DNA of 64,000 nt from Adiantum capillus-veneris. Taxonomy: Eukaryota > Streptophyta > Polypodiopsida > Polypodiales > Pteridaceae. The translations under genes were made by a program, and so were the position numbers. The notes beneath the pieces are model-generated. The model saw nothing but the letters and a program-made list of their open reading frames with translations. It made no database searches and had not been told where the DNA came from. Positions 34,145-44,330 of the stretch are shown here, one piece after another (position 1 is the first letter of the stretch; each line of letters opens with the position of its first letter). The stretch spans positions 66,854,935 through 66,918,934 of the forward strand of contig CM043950.1 of assembly GCA_014529385.2 (NCBI GenBank), given 5' to 3'.

Positions 34145-34426
34145 CCATGTCAACATCCGTACACTCTGCCACATTAGCATGTCAACGTGATTTACGAAAA
34201 TCGGCCTCATAGTTCAAGCTTTGGGTTGTAAGGTTTTTAAGCCCCTGAGCCGGTGCTCTGTAAGTTGGGTGGCAACTAGGATTTAAAAATCCCTTCTTTC
34301 TTTCAATTTTAGGCCCCTTGGCCATTCTTTCTGGGTTCAGACTTCTTTTGCTTTTGAGGTTCAGTTTCTCTTGTCCTCCTGGCCATTTCTTTCCAATTGG
34401 ACATGCCACATCATCACTTCGTGACA
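34145..34426 (-). repeat. B 3' LTR, third piece
   Basis: Directly after the duplicated TTCTA it matches about 36455-36722 (CATGTCAACRYRATTTACGAA, then AAAAATCCC). It ends GTGACA. C/T-rich sequence 34427-34442 is the polypurine tract on the minus strand. Confidence 0.8.
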
Positions 34427-35973
34427 TTCACTCCCCTTGAAAGAATTGCAATCGCCCTCGATTACAACTGCAAAACAGCCATAGGACAGAAACTTTCTTC
34501 AATAGACACTGACTCTATGTACTCATGCACCAGACTCCACAAATGCAACACTTCTACAAAGACATCAGTCATTGTTCGATCGCATTTCTATCGAGGGTCT
34601 AATAAGATACAAATCCTGATCATTATTAACCCGTTAGCAATCACATCCACACTGCGCTGATCTTTTCACGGATGTCTTGCAAGATCTACTAAATCTTGTT
34701 ACTATCAGATTCATATCGTTTCATTTCACATTTCAATCAAGCAAACCATGCCCATGACTATCCCCACAAGACAATACATCGACATAGCATTCAGTTCACA
34801 AAATCAGACACTTAGTTCACACTGAATACCGTGTTTCAATCATTTAATCTAGCCATCTCATTATGTCCAAAACAAATGATGCACCTAGATCACTGTGTAG
34901 CCATCTCATCCTTCCGAAATTCTTCATGCACTCACAGTGATATCCAGTCATCTTATCCAAATAGACATCTTGATGTACTAGAATCTCATTCACTTCGCAT
35001 TCACTTAGCCATCACATCCAGATCCAACTGATCTCTAGCAGACGTCTAGATGCACTAAGTTAAAATCATTGTTCATACAAAATGCTGCAAACATTTCATC
35101 TCTCTCTACATGTCTCTAACAATACACACATGAAAGAGCACAAGTTTTCAATTATGGAAATTTTCAATTCAATGCACATTTGTTCATAAAGTCATTCCGC
35201 AAAATACTATCAGCCTGTCAGTACCCCTAAAATCTCAAAGAGAAATAGTGACTTTATTCAATCTACCATCCACTTTGCATGGAGAGCCAAAAAGTACCCT
35301 TGACCAAATTATCCGGTGGACCTAGCATACCTTTTTGTTCTTTTCTTGTGCCCTGTGACTTGTTGGTAGCCCTGCAGGCGTCCCTATCCTGGACACCTCC
35401 ATATGGATCTGTGGAATTCTCTGATATACCAAATGATTCCCTTTACTTTCTTTCCTTGTGCCCTGGGACCTGTGGGTAACCTAGCTGGCCTCCCTGTCCG
35501 CTGGCACATTGGTCTCAATTGTTGAAACCTTGAGACACACTATCATTTGATCCTCTTTCTTCTCCGGAATCCTCTGATGAACTTGCATATATTTCCGTTA
35601 GCTCGACGAAACCCTCTGATGCGCCACCATCTAAATTCCCTTACTGCTCCGGAATCCAGTGATGAGCTGTCACACAGTTCCCTTGAGTCATTCCATCGGG
35701 TAAGCACATATTTCGGGTTCTGGGAGTACATCAATCTTTTTACACACTTGTCAACCAGTAGTTGATGCTTGTACTCCGCTCTGGCAAAGTTCCCCACCAA
35801 GATTTCGCCTACTTCTTCGTTGTTTTCTTCAATTCCCACATTGGGTTTCAACTTTTCTTCACCTCCTCGTAGAAAGTTGTTGTTCCCGTCAGATTCTACA
35901 CAAAAACCCATGTGTAATGCAAAAGGGATCGGATCCTCCGTAGAAGAAGAATCTTTATGAGCTCTCATACCAC
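34427..35973 (-). mobile_element. Element B interior: gag remnant and non-coding region
   Basis: Reading the minus strand from 35973: a degenerate primer site TGGTATGAGAGC (35961-35972), then a frame (35968-35543) with VGNFARAEYKHQLL and Ser/Asp/Glu-rich sequence, corresponding to B' at 1634-2300. The rest (34440-35500) is non-coding and matches 2500-3165 in reverse. No pol domain is seen. A stem-loop like that of D lies next to the polypurine tract (34450-34467). Confidence 0.7.
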
Positions 35974-36047
35974 TGTTACAAGCTTGGACACTCCAAGCAA
36001 GAAATCAATAGCAACACACGAGCAGAAACTGCAGAATCACTTAACTT

Positions 36048-36108
<61 letters not shown>

Positions 36109-36722
36109 ACACGGCACCGTGGAGTTCCGTGGCCAGATGCACTAGCCCCAAAAGATTGGCGTCCCTTCTAATATTTCTTTATGATTGAGTCATCAAGGTA
36201 CAACTCCCAAAGGTCCTCTACTATCAACATCTGCGTCCAGATGTTGTGCAGAGTGAGGCCCTGGGCTCCTTTATAAATAGTACAAGGGTTGCCTAGAAGC
36301 AAAGCCCCAAAAGCACTTCAACCAAAAGCACTAAACCCCAAAAGCATCTGCTCCCAAAAGCTAGTGCAGAAACTCAAATATCTGCCAACCTGCCATTTGT
36401 GGCACAGCCAGCGCAAAACACGGAAAATCCGTACATCCCTCCCATTCAACATCTGCACCCTTTGCCACGTCAGCATGTCAACACAATTTACGAAAATCGG
36501 CCTCAAAGTTCAAGTCTTGGGTTTTTAGGGTTTTAGGCCCCTCGGCCGGTGCTCCGCAAGTTGGGTGGGAGCTAGGATTTAAAAATCCCTTGTTTCTTTC
36601 AATTTTAGGCCCCTTGGCCATTCTTTCTGGGTTCAGACTTCTTCTGTTTTTTAGGTTCAGTTTCTTTTTTCCTCCCGGCTATTTCTTTCCAATTGGGCAT
36701 GCCACGTCATCACTTTGTGACA
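35974..36722 (-). repeat. B 5' LTR, intact
   Basis: 749 bp, TGTTACAAGC ... TGTGACA. Contains (GA)n at 36051-36105, the shared LTR block (36144-36178), a perfect 9-bp hairpin CAACATCTG-CGTC-CAGATGTTG (36225-36246) and TTTATAAATAG (about 36271), TATA-like on the minus strand. Confidence 0.88.
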
Positions 36723-36727
36723 AGGGC

Positions 36728-37225
36728 TGTTTTGTGTCTGTGTCCAGCCTATTGAGGTAGTCTTCTCGATTATGGCATGTTCCTGCCATTATTTTTCCCA
36801 CCCTGTACTGTTGGCAATGTCAAAGAGATTGCTTTGGTGGCCCAAGGACTAGGGTATTTTTGTTGTTGGCCAGTGCCACTAGTTTCCACCTACGGGCGTA
36901 TTGTTTCCCAGTTTTGGCCCCTACTTTTGGGTGGTAGAGTTTTCCTAGTGAGGTTGAGCAACTTGCCACCTCCCTCCCCCAAGTTGTATCATCTATTGTT
37001 CATCACCAGTGTAGTATCTTGTTGAAGTTCATGCATCTCAAGTGAATGCCCAATGTGGTCCTATTATTAATTATGGCTTTTCGGTATTTAATTTACTTAC
37101 TTGACATGATTCTAGGTAGGGAAATTTACTAGGGTGGATTACTCAAGGTCTCCAAGTAGGTATATAAGAGCGCTCACTTCCCATTGTATAATCATGTAAT
37201 TCATTGCCAAGTTGGTTGGTTCTGA

Positions 37226-37230
<5 letters not shown>
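36728..37230 (+). other. Degenerate LTR-element 3' region
   Basis: A plus-strand frame resembles the integrase tail (QFWPLLLGG, LPPPSPKLYH) only loosely. TATATAAGAGCGCTCACTTCC at 37161-37181, followed by AATCATGTAATTCATTGCC, looks like a plant LTR promoter and R region. The LTR would extend into the (CT)n tract where LINE T5 begins. Assignment is tentative. Confidence 0.35.

Positions 37231-37304
<74 letters not shown>
37231..37304 (+). repeat. (CT)n microsatellite at the 5' end of LINE T5
   Basis: 37 uninterrupted CT units, directly followed by GCGCGCGCCACTGCTGCTG, the start of the T5 leader. Confidence 0.97.
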
Positions 37305-37306
<2 letters not shown>

Positions 37307-37645
37307 GCGCGCCACTGCTGCTGCCCCTGTGCGCGCCACTGCTGCTGCCCCCTGTGCACGCCACCGCTGCTGCTGTTTCACCCCCTGCGCGCGCCACTGC
37401 TGCTGCTGCTGAACCCGTTGTGGCTGACCTGTTGCGACTGCACGCTGCCAAGGCTGTAGCACTTGCTGCTGCCTCATTGTTGCAGCATTACCAAGTGCAC
37501 CAGGCCCGCTGCCCCCAATCTCTCACACACGGATACATACCCACACACACACTACACACATACACGCATACACACAAGTACTCCCTCTCTTCCCCTTCTC
37601 CCCTCTTCTTCACAATATGAAGAGAGGGTAGTTACGAAGACAGCC

Positions 37646-38566
37646 ATGTCTTCCCCCATCATCAAGACGCCGGCATCGACAATGAAGACAACCTTCATGC
37701 TCACGAACAAGAGGCTTGCACAATTGGAGAAGGACATGAAAGAATGGCGGATGGAGAGAGAGATATGGGAGGAGGAGAAAGCCACCCTCATCAAGCTATG
37801 GAACGAAGAGAAAGAGGACATGAGAGCGGAAATCCAAAATCTCAAAGAGGAGAAGGAGAGAAGGGAACGGGAGAACGGGAAGGAGAGGGAGAGATGGAGG
37901 AAAGAGCAAGAAGAGATGAAGGCACAAATCGATCTACTTCATGCTTCCATCACATCCCTCACCCCCGAAGAAGGAGAGATTAAAGAGGAGGCTAAGGAAG
38001 CCCTCAAGGAGGAGATCACCAAAGCCCTCACCGCAAGCATTGAGGACAAATTAGAGGCCACCAAAGAAGGATGGGTCGAAGTGGTCAAAAAGAACATCAA
38101 GAAGGTTGCAAGAGAGGAAGCCCAAAAAGATGAGGTACTCATCGTACACACAACCATCGAGGAGGAGAAGATGCGACAAGCTCACCGTCTCAATGTGCGA
38201 GTGACCGGCATCAAAGAAGAAGAAGGGTCTACACCCGAGAGCGATGGGAAAGCTTTATGCAAGAAAGTGGGATACAAGGAAGAAGAAATCCCAATCTCCA
38301 AAGTTTGGAGAGCCGGCAAAGATCCAAAGAAGAGAGCTCTCATCCTCAAATTCGCCTCCGAGGAGTCTCGAACTTCTTTCCTCCGAAAGAGGGTCATCTT
38401 GAGAGGGCTAGAAGGCCCCCCGATTTATCTTGATGATGACCTCACAAAGATGCAACAAGATCACCGTCGCGCGTGCATGCCTAGAGTCCACCAAGCCCGC
38501 AAAGAAGGGAAGAAGGCAGTATATCGAGATGGTAGGGTTATCATTGATGGCAAGACCATCGCATAG
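37646..38566 (+). CDS. LINE T5 ORF1 protein (coiled coil, L1 ORF1p-like)
   Basis: 306 codons from ATG at 37646 to TAG at 38564-38566; an earlier in-frame extension is low-complexity leader. Residues about 15-110 are Glu/Lys-rich heptad-like sequence (EKDMKEWRMEREIWEEEKA and on) consistent with a coiled coil. RLNVRVTGIKEEEGS resembles an RRM-like middle part. IYLDDDLTKMQQDHRRAC with RKEGKKAVYRDGRVII resembles the C-terminal domain of L1 ORF1p (Transposase_22 type). No CCHC knuckle is present. In L1 elements this protein binds LINE RNA as a trimer. The frame is intact, unlike ORF2. Confidence 0.8.
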   Translation: MSSPIIKTPASTMKTTFMLTNKRLAQLEKDMKEWRMEREIWEEEKATLIKLWNEEKEDMRAEIQNLKEEKERRERENGKERERWRKEQEEMKAQIDLLHASITSLTPEEGEIKEEAKEALKEEITKALTASIEDKLEATKEGWVEVVKKNIKKVAREEAQKDEVLIVHTTIEEEKMRQAHRLNVRVTGIKEEEGSTPESDGKALCKKVGYKEEEIPISKVWRAGKDPKKRALILKFASEESRTSFLRKRVILRGLEGPPIYLDDDLTKMQQDHRRACMPRVHQARKEGKKAVYRDGRVIIDGKTIA

Positions 38567-41500
38567 GGACTCGCGGCCTATGGGACACACGAGGAGATTC
38601 ATGTCACGGTTTGGAATTGCAATGGAGACCTATGGACACACCCAGAGAGACTTGAGGAGGTGATGAGAGGTCGAGACATCATTCTACTTACAGAGACACA
38701 CGAGAGCCCAGAGAGAGGGCTACCACGGATACATGGATTCCAGTGGGAGTCTCTACATCGGGGATGTATGCGCCAGCACACCACTCGTGGCTCAGGAGGA
38801 GTGGCCATACTCTTTAGACAGGGGCTTCACAGCAGACTACAGATTGTTGCCCGGGACCCACAGGCCCGCTACATGTGGATTCGCCTCGAGCTCTCACGAG
38901 ACAGGATCGTCTACATTGCCCTTTGCTACTTTGCTCCCACAGGCTCCAGATTCGCCCCTATTGAGCAGGAGTCACCATACGCATGCCTCACGGAGGAGAT
39001 TATGGAGTACTCCACACTGGGTGAAGTCTTCCTTATGGGAGACTTCAATGCTCGTACGCGCAGTGAGCAGTGTGAGGCATATGACCACGAGGACCCAGAG
39101 GCACTACACACTCTAGATGAGGAGGCTACTATGAGAGATACAGCAGACAGAGCTCCAGTCACAGCCTACGGACGACATCTACTTCGACTTGGCTCCCAGC
39201 CCCGTCTCGTTATTTATAACGGGATGGTCCAGTGGCCCACCTCAGGGGGCCTGACTTGTATGCCACATGGAGTTGCAGAGGGAGGGGGGAGTACAGTCGA
39301 CTATATTCTGGGACCCAGGGAGGCTACACACCTTATCACATCCTTCACCATTCCACCCATACCCATCGGAGCCGACCACACATACCTCTCTTTCTCCATC
39401 ACCGGAGATACCATCCCACACAGCTCCACAGCACACACTCCACACACCACCATCCATTTCACACATGAGCTAGCCTCTCTTTACTCGGCCGAGGTCGAGC
39501 ATGGCCTATGCCTCCTCCACCCATCCACACCACTCTCAGTTCTCACATCACATATCTCTTCCATTCTCCACACTTCAGCTATTAGCTCCTTTCCACACAC
39601 CACTCACACAGGACGCACTCCCCCCCCCCCGGGACTATGCCTCAGAACCGCTGGTATGATGATGAGTGCAGAGAGCTATACCGACGCCTCCGTGCACAGC
39701 GAGCCTTAGGAGAGATCATAGAGAGAGAGGCCAGACGGCATATGAAGACGCTGACACGCCAAAAGCGGCGAGCATTCGAAGAGGCACAGGAGCTTGAGCT
39801 ATACCGCCTATTCATGAGCATGGATAGCGCGACGGCATGGCGCACCCTGCGCGAGCCACGTCCGACTACAGCTATTGAGGATCCACAGATATGGCATGAT
39901 TATGCAGAGCGACTTTACGAGGTGCCAGGACAGCCTCCTATCCCACAGCCACAAGAGCCACGCCCCACGTGCTCCTCCTTCTTTACAGCACAGATGGTAG
40001 AGAGGGCCATACGCCGCATGCAGCACAGACGATCAGCTGACCATACTGGATTACAGAGTGAGCACATCATTTATGCGGCCTCCACTATAGCCCCGTTGAT
40101 TGCACATGTCTTCAACCGGGCTATAGGGGAGGGCTTCCCAGAGGAGTGGACACAGCACACCATAGTGCCTATCCACAAATCTGGCGACACCCTGGATCCA
40201 GGGAACTACAGGACTATCATGATTGGCCACACGATGGCCAAGCTATATGGAGCAGTAGTTGAGGCACAGCTCAGCTACTACGCAGAGATCGAGGGTTTAC
40301 GAGCTCCAAGCCAGGCAGGTTTCAGACGAGCTTTCTCCACCACTGATCACAGTCCCACGCGAGAGACTCTTCCAGCGCCTTCACAGCATTGGGGTACCAA
40401 CAGAGATGATTTGGGCCATATATGCTCTCTACGAGAAGGTGACGGGTCGAGTTCGTTGCCCAGGCGGTTTTTCAGAGACCATTGCTAGCACCATTGGTGT
40501 TAAGCAAGGATGCCCACTCTCCCCGACACTCTTTGGGCTCTACATCGACGAGATCTCCGACTACATACTGCGAGCAGGGGGAGAGGGGAGCGACTTGGCA
40601 GGTACTCCGGTCCACATCATGTTATATGCTGATGATATTGTGTTGATTTCAGAGTCACCCGAGGGCTTGCAACGCCATCTTGAGGCCTTGGACGAATTCA
40701 GCACACACAGGGGGTTGACTGTGAACCTTGGCAAAACCAAGGTTATGATCTTTCACACATCCAGTGCAGTGAGGAGCGCTGCCACCTTCACAGCAGCAGG
40801 AGGACAGGTTGATGTAGTCACCTCCTATGTCTACCTTGGCATCACATTCACCAGCCTACCAAGACCCTTCACTATGAGGCAGGCTGCTGCTGACAGGCTC
40901 ACCCGAGGATATGCAGCTCTGGCCATGCTAGAGCGGAGATGCCACCAGGCACACTTTCAGGAACCCCGCACGAAGGGGTGGCTTTTCGACACCTTAGTCA
41001 CCCCGGCCTTGATGTACTCGGCGGCAGTATGGGCACCAGGATTGACAGCTGACCAGTGGACACAGCTTGAGAGGCCACAGATATGTATGATCTCACGCTT
41101 GCTCCGCAGCAAGAAGACAGTGCCACATGACATTATTAGAGCCGAGCTCGCCACACCACCCATGGTGGTAGAGGCACTATTCCAGACAGTCTGCTTCATC
41201 CAGAGGATGAGAGAGCTACCTCCTGACAGACTTACTCGTAGAGCATTTGAGGCAGCTATACAGCTATCAGAGAGTGGGCATGAGAGAGCATGGTACTCAC
41301 AGGTCAGAGCATGGTTTGAGGGACACGGTCTTGACATGGAGAGCCTACCACCTTTCCAGTACGACCCCCACTCACCATATGTTCACCTCTCTCGCAGTGA
41401 GAGGAACTTGGTACTGAGACAGGATCTGTGGCAGCTATACACTAGGAGAGTCTGGGAGTCACCTGGCTTGGGGACGAGGATGTCAGATTACAGAGACCAG

Positions 41501-42196
41501 TTTCTCACCATATTGTCTGGGGGGTTCATACAGAGACCACGCTACATGGACACATATATGCCACATAGCTCACGGGTGGCGATTGGTCAGCTGAGAGTGG
41601 CTTCACACAGGTTAGAGATTGAGATCGGGAGACATACTGGTGTCCCTAGGGAGGAGCGCGTCTGCAGAGCCTGCACAGAGGAGGTGGAGAGTGAGGAGCA
41701 CTTTGTATGTAGATGCAGAGCATACACTGAGATCAGAGGCAGGTATGAGGCCCTATTCAGAGGACAGCCCACTCTCCGAGAGATCATGGACTCTCAGGAT
41801 CAGAGACAGCTCGGACGGTTCTTACTAGAGATACAGAGCCATCGGGACACACTACTACAGCCACACACAGCTACACATACAGAGGGGAGACAGTCGCAGC
41901 TCACAGACTTCTTTCAGAGGATTACCGCCCCTCCCCCACCAGACACTCAGAGGGGAGTGACACTCCCACAGGCGGAGGTGAGCCGAGCTAGACGACGACC
42001 ACGAGTCACAGGCTACAGGGGCGCACGCTCCCACTACGGACAGATCGAGGAGATCCGAGCCCGGGAGCGCAGTGCCACTGAGGAGCGAGTGGCCCAGATG
42101 AGGGCCGACCCGACAGCTTTCATCCGGGCAGCCTTGGCACCAGACCCGCCCATGTACCACATCTTACATCCCCCCATTAGTACAGGATGGAGCTAG
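38567..42196 (+). pseudogene. LINE T5 ORF2: endonuclease, reverse transcriptase, C-terminal zinc and PIP-like motifs
   Basis: Begins in the ORF1 frame directly after the UAG, with no Met before the first catalytic block (VWNCNG, about 38612); the first in-frame ATG (38660) lies after it. Endonuclease: LLTETH, MGDFNAR, STVDYI, GADHTYL (His present). A frameshift at the C-run near 39620 is followed by WYDDECREL and the RT fingers. About 91 bp, including motif A (CFVDFRKAFD in T3), is deleted near 40345. Then motif B VKQGCPLSPTLFGLYIDEI, motif C YADDIVL (about 40624), zinc motif CRAC ... HFVCRC (about 41668-41730), QSQLTDFF (41891-41914) and a long Arg-rich tail. It would perform target-primed reverse transcription if intact. 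Confidence 0.88.
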
Positions 42197-42386
42197 ATAG
42201 CTTGATGCATTCTCATGATTGTACTACCTTGAGCATATAGACATGCATATACCCCTAGAGATAGAGCTCCATCCCTCCTCAGATACCCCACTACCTACAT
42301 TCAGTTCAGTTTTGTATCAGTTTTGTTTCATTTGTCTTTCCGATAGACGGATGACATACACACCATGTACATTTGATTTGTCTCAT

Positions 42387-42419
42387 AGGCCGATTTCGGC
42401 CTGACATAGACGTTAAAAA
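42387..42419 (+). other. LINE T5 3'-terminal hairpin and ACGTTAAAAA
   Basis: AGGCCGA-TT-TCGGCCT forms a perfect 7-bp stem (42387-42402), preceded by TCTCAT and followed by ACGTTAAAAA (42410-42419), then CTTT repeats. Compared with T1/T3 the A-U pair at stem position 6 is G-C, a compensatory change. Confidence 0.7.
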
Positions 42420-42452
42420 TCTTTCTTTCTTTCTTTCTTTCTTTCTCTCTCT

Positions 42453-42581
42453 CACCCAAGTGTGGTAGATTGGTTATGCCATTTCCCTCTTGAATAACAG
42501 GTCTTGATTTCAACTCCTCGTCGGCTAGATCTTTAAGGTCTCTTGGGATAGTTTCCTACAACGTTAAAACTCTCTTCTTCT
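42453..42581 (+). mobile_element. tRNA-derived SINE, copy 1
   Basis: About 129 bp directly after the LINE T5 tail. It carries TGGTAGATTGG (box A-like) and a slightly degraded box B region (TGATTTCAACTCC). The 3' part GGTCTCTTGGGATAGTTTCC, then ACGTTAAAAC, resembles the LINE T 3' end. It ends in a TCTTCTTC tail. Confidence 0.75.
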
Positions 42582-42648
42582 CGGGTCTGTGGGTGGGTGT
42601 GTGTGTGCGCACGCTTATAAAAAGAGGAAAATGATATAACCTTTCTAT

Positions 42649-42791
42649 CACTCAAGTGTGGTAGATTGGTTATGCCATTTCCCTCTTGAGTAACAGGTCT
42701 TGAGTTCAACTCCTCGTCGGCTAGATATTTAAGGTCTCTTGGGATAGTTTCCTACGACCTTAAAACTCCCTTCTTCTTATTCTTCTTCTCT
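42649..42791 (+). mobile_element. tRNA-derived SINE, copy 2
   Basis: About 143 bp, nearly identical to copy 1. Box A-like TGGTAGATTGG is at 42659-42669 and box B-like GAGTTCAACTCC at 42702-42713, 32 bp apart as in RNA polymerase III promoters. The 3' block is at 42733-42768, with a (TTCTTC) tail. A GT-rich spacer of 67 bp separates it from copy 1. Confidence 0.8.
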
Positions 42792-43135
42792 CCCATGAAG
42801 GGGAAAAGAAGAAGGGCATCCTTTGGGCGGCGCTTCTAGAGTAGTGTTTTGAAATGCAAAACAAGTGTCTCTAGGGAGGATCGGCTTCTAAACTTAACGT
42901 TCTCGCCAACATTTTGAGACACTCAAGCATTTTGGCTCCCTGTGAGGGCGTTTTCAGCAACAAGCTCGAGGCGTTTTTCAGCCTCACCGAGTAGCGTTTT
43001 GAAACACTTACACTATGCGATGCATTTTGAGCTCCAACGTTTTGAGATGCTGCTTGATGCACGGGGCTCTTGACCCAACATCTTGAAACACTGCAAGTCT
43101 TGGCCTTTCCGATGACAGAGGTGCTCAGCTAGCAG
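42792..43135. repeat. Degenerate repeats of a CGTTTTGARACACT motif
   Basis: Variants such as ACATTTTGAGACACT, GCGTTTTGAAACACT, ACGTTTTGAGATGCT and ACATCTTGAAACACT occur about six times between 42848 and 43095. No gene is seen. The region lies between the SINEs and LINE fragment T6. Confidence 0.5.
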
Positions 43136-43397
43136 GGACATGGATTCCGCTGTTATTATATGTTGATGATATTGTTTTGATTTCTAACTCTCCGGAGGGG
43201 ATGCAGCGTCATTTAGATGCTTTGCACATATTTGCTCATGATAGTGGATTGTCTGTTAACCTTGGGAAAACCAAGGTTATGGTGTTCAACACCACATCAC
43301 AGTGGGTCAAGAGGTCAGCACCCACATTTACGTATGGCCAGGAGACAGTGGAGTACACAGATACACACCTATCTTGGGGTGGTATTCAGTGGGCTGG
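43136..43397 (+). pseudogene. LINE family T RT fragment, copy T6
   Basis: Starts inside RT just before motif C. It reads GTWIPLLLYVDDIVLISNSPEG (YVDD rather than YADD), then HDSGLSVNLGKTKVMVFNTT and YTDTHLSWGG. It is closest to T2 and T3. The fragment ends at TTCAGTGGGCTGG, where LTR-like sequence begins. Confidence 0.8.
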
Positions 43398-43610
43398 TGT
43401 CAAGTGCAACGGAAGTGTTTAAGGACTTAGCTCGGATCTAGTACTCCGCTCAAACACAAGGAACACTTTACTTCAGGAAGGAACTCGACTGAACCGAAAG
43501 AAAGAGAGAGAAAAGAGACGACACGGGGATGTCCGATCCCAACCCTCAAGGCCCCCCTTGCTCTATTGCCAGAGCAAGTACTTTCTTTATTCTTGCACAA
43601 ATGCTCATAC
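43398..43610 (-). repeat. LTR-like segment
   Basis: Starts TGTCAAGTGCAACGG next to LINE T6. GACGACACGGGG...GGCCCCCCTTG...CTTTATTCTTGC echoes the layout of the B/C LTRs. It could be the 3' LTR of the minus-strand gypsy element downstream, but the right border is unclear. Confidence 0.4.
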
Positions 43611-43635
43611 AATAATTGGATGTTGAGATGTTGAT

Positions 43636-43745
43636 GCTAATGGGCACTGATGTTGTGGTACTTGATGATGACGATGTCGACGACGATGACGATGTTGATA
43701 TCGACGACGATGAAGATGACGGCGACAACGGCAACGAGGATATTG
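43636..43745. repeat. GAY-triplet low-complexity tract
   Basis: Repeats of GAT/GAC triplets; the plus-strand frame would be poly-Asp. Probably an expanded trinucleotide tract, not a gene. Confidence 0.8.
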
Positions 43746-43812
43746 CTAAAATGCAGAACGCTGGCTGGATTGTGCTGAAACCCTCCTTGCACCTGAGGAA
43801 GACAACAGAGAG

Positions 43813-44330
43813 CTAAGCGAGGTGCTCCTCCAAATTCTCCACTGGGGTGCAATATTGAGCGCCAGAGAAGGTTGAAAAATCATTTATGAATATGCGAAGA
43901 TGATCAGTTAGCAAAGGATAAAAGATGAAATGTATTGTGCGATTGAAAGAAGGTGGAGTGTTTTTTAACCCAAAAGACATTCTGGTGTAAATGAAAACAC
44001 CCCATGGAGTCACAAGCAGTTTTGATCTGATTAGCAGGATGAATGCCCAATTGATTGCATCCACTAAACCCATCCATGAAACTGTAGAGGATGTGCCCAG
44101 CCACATCTTCAAGCACTCGCTCTGTGAAAGGTGTTGGAAATCCATACGGCATTGTTACTTTATTGAGCGCACCTAACTACCAGACATTTTTGGGAGTTGT
44201 TACCATGGGGGACAGCCACTCGCAATGCTCCGCGGCCACGATGATGCCTGCTTCTTTCATTTTCTCTAGCTCCATTTTGAGAGCTTCTACATACTTGGGG
44301 TTTAGTTTGTAAGCTCGGCCTCTAACTGGC
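43813..44330 (-). pseudogene. Ty3/gypsy reverse transcriptase fragment (element E)
   Basis: The minus strand reads MPYGFPTPFTERVLEDVAGH, then YSFMDGFSGCNQLGIHP (first palm Asp), WGVFIYTRMSFGLKNTPPSFNR and FINDFSTFS where F/Y-x-D-D is expected, so the second Asp pair is degraded. The parts lie in two frames. It follows the DVFAWSYKDLEG region on the same strand. RNase H and integrase are missing. Confidence 0.75.

Larger units (their letters stand above)
22690..36722 (-). mobile_element. LTR retrotransposon B (outermost of a nested set)
   Basis: Minus-strand element. The 5' LTR is 35974-36722, internal region 34427-35973, and the 3' LTR is in three pieces: 22690-22992, 27160-27316 and 34145-34426. 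These sum to 742 bp, against 749 bp for the intact LTR. Element C interrupts the first junction and element D the second. Flanks GGGGC (22685-22689) and AGGGC (36723-36727) agree at 4 of 5 bases, a decayed target duplication. With about 1.5 kb inside and no pol, B is non-autonomous. Confidence 0.85.
37305..42452 (+). mobile_element. LINE family T, copy T5 (nearly full length)
   Basis: Order: GC-rich leader, ORF1 (37646-38566), ORF2 with endonuclease, RT and C-terminal domain (38567-42196), 3' UTR, hairpin, ACGTTAAAAA, then (CTTT)n and (CT)5 tail. It is flanked by CT-rich tracts on both sides, so a target duplication cannot be recognised. Breaks are a frameshift at a poly(C) run (about 39617-39630) and a ~91-bp deletion in RT (about 40345). 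This is the reference copy for family T here. Confidence 0.9.

Noticed and set aside
35543-35968. Complete host gene on the minus strand
   Set aside because: The frame matches the gag remnant of copy B' at 1634-2300 and lies next to an LTR and primer site.
36051-36105. (GA)n tract read as a CRISPR-like or regulatory array
   Set aside because: It is a simple dinucleotide microsatellite within an LTR; there are no spacers and the sequence is of plant type.
37204-37645. Open frames across (CT)n and the T5 leader
   Set aside because: Low-complexity translation of CT and GCTGCT repeats; no domain and not shared in T4.
43616-43816. Poly-Asp protein
   Set aside because: It is a GAY-triplet tract with no conserved flanking domain.
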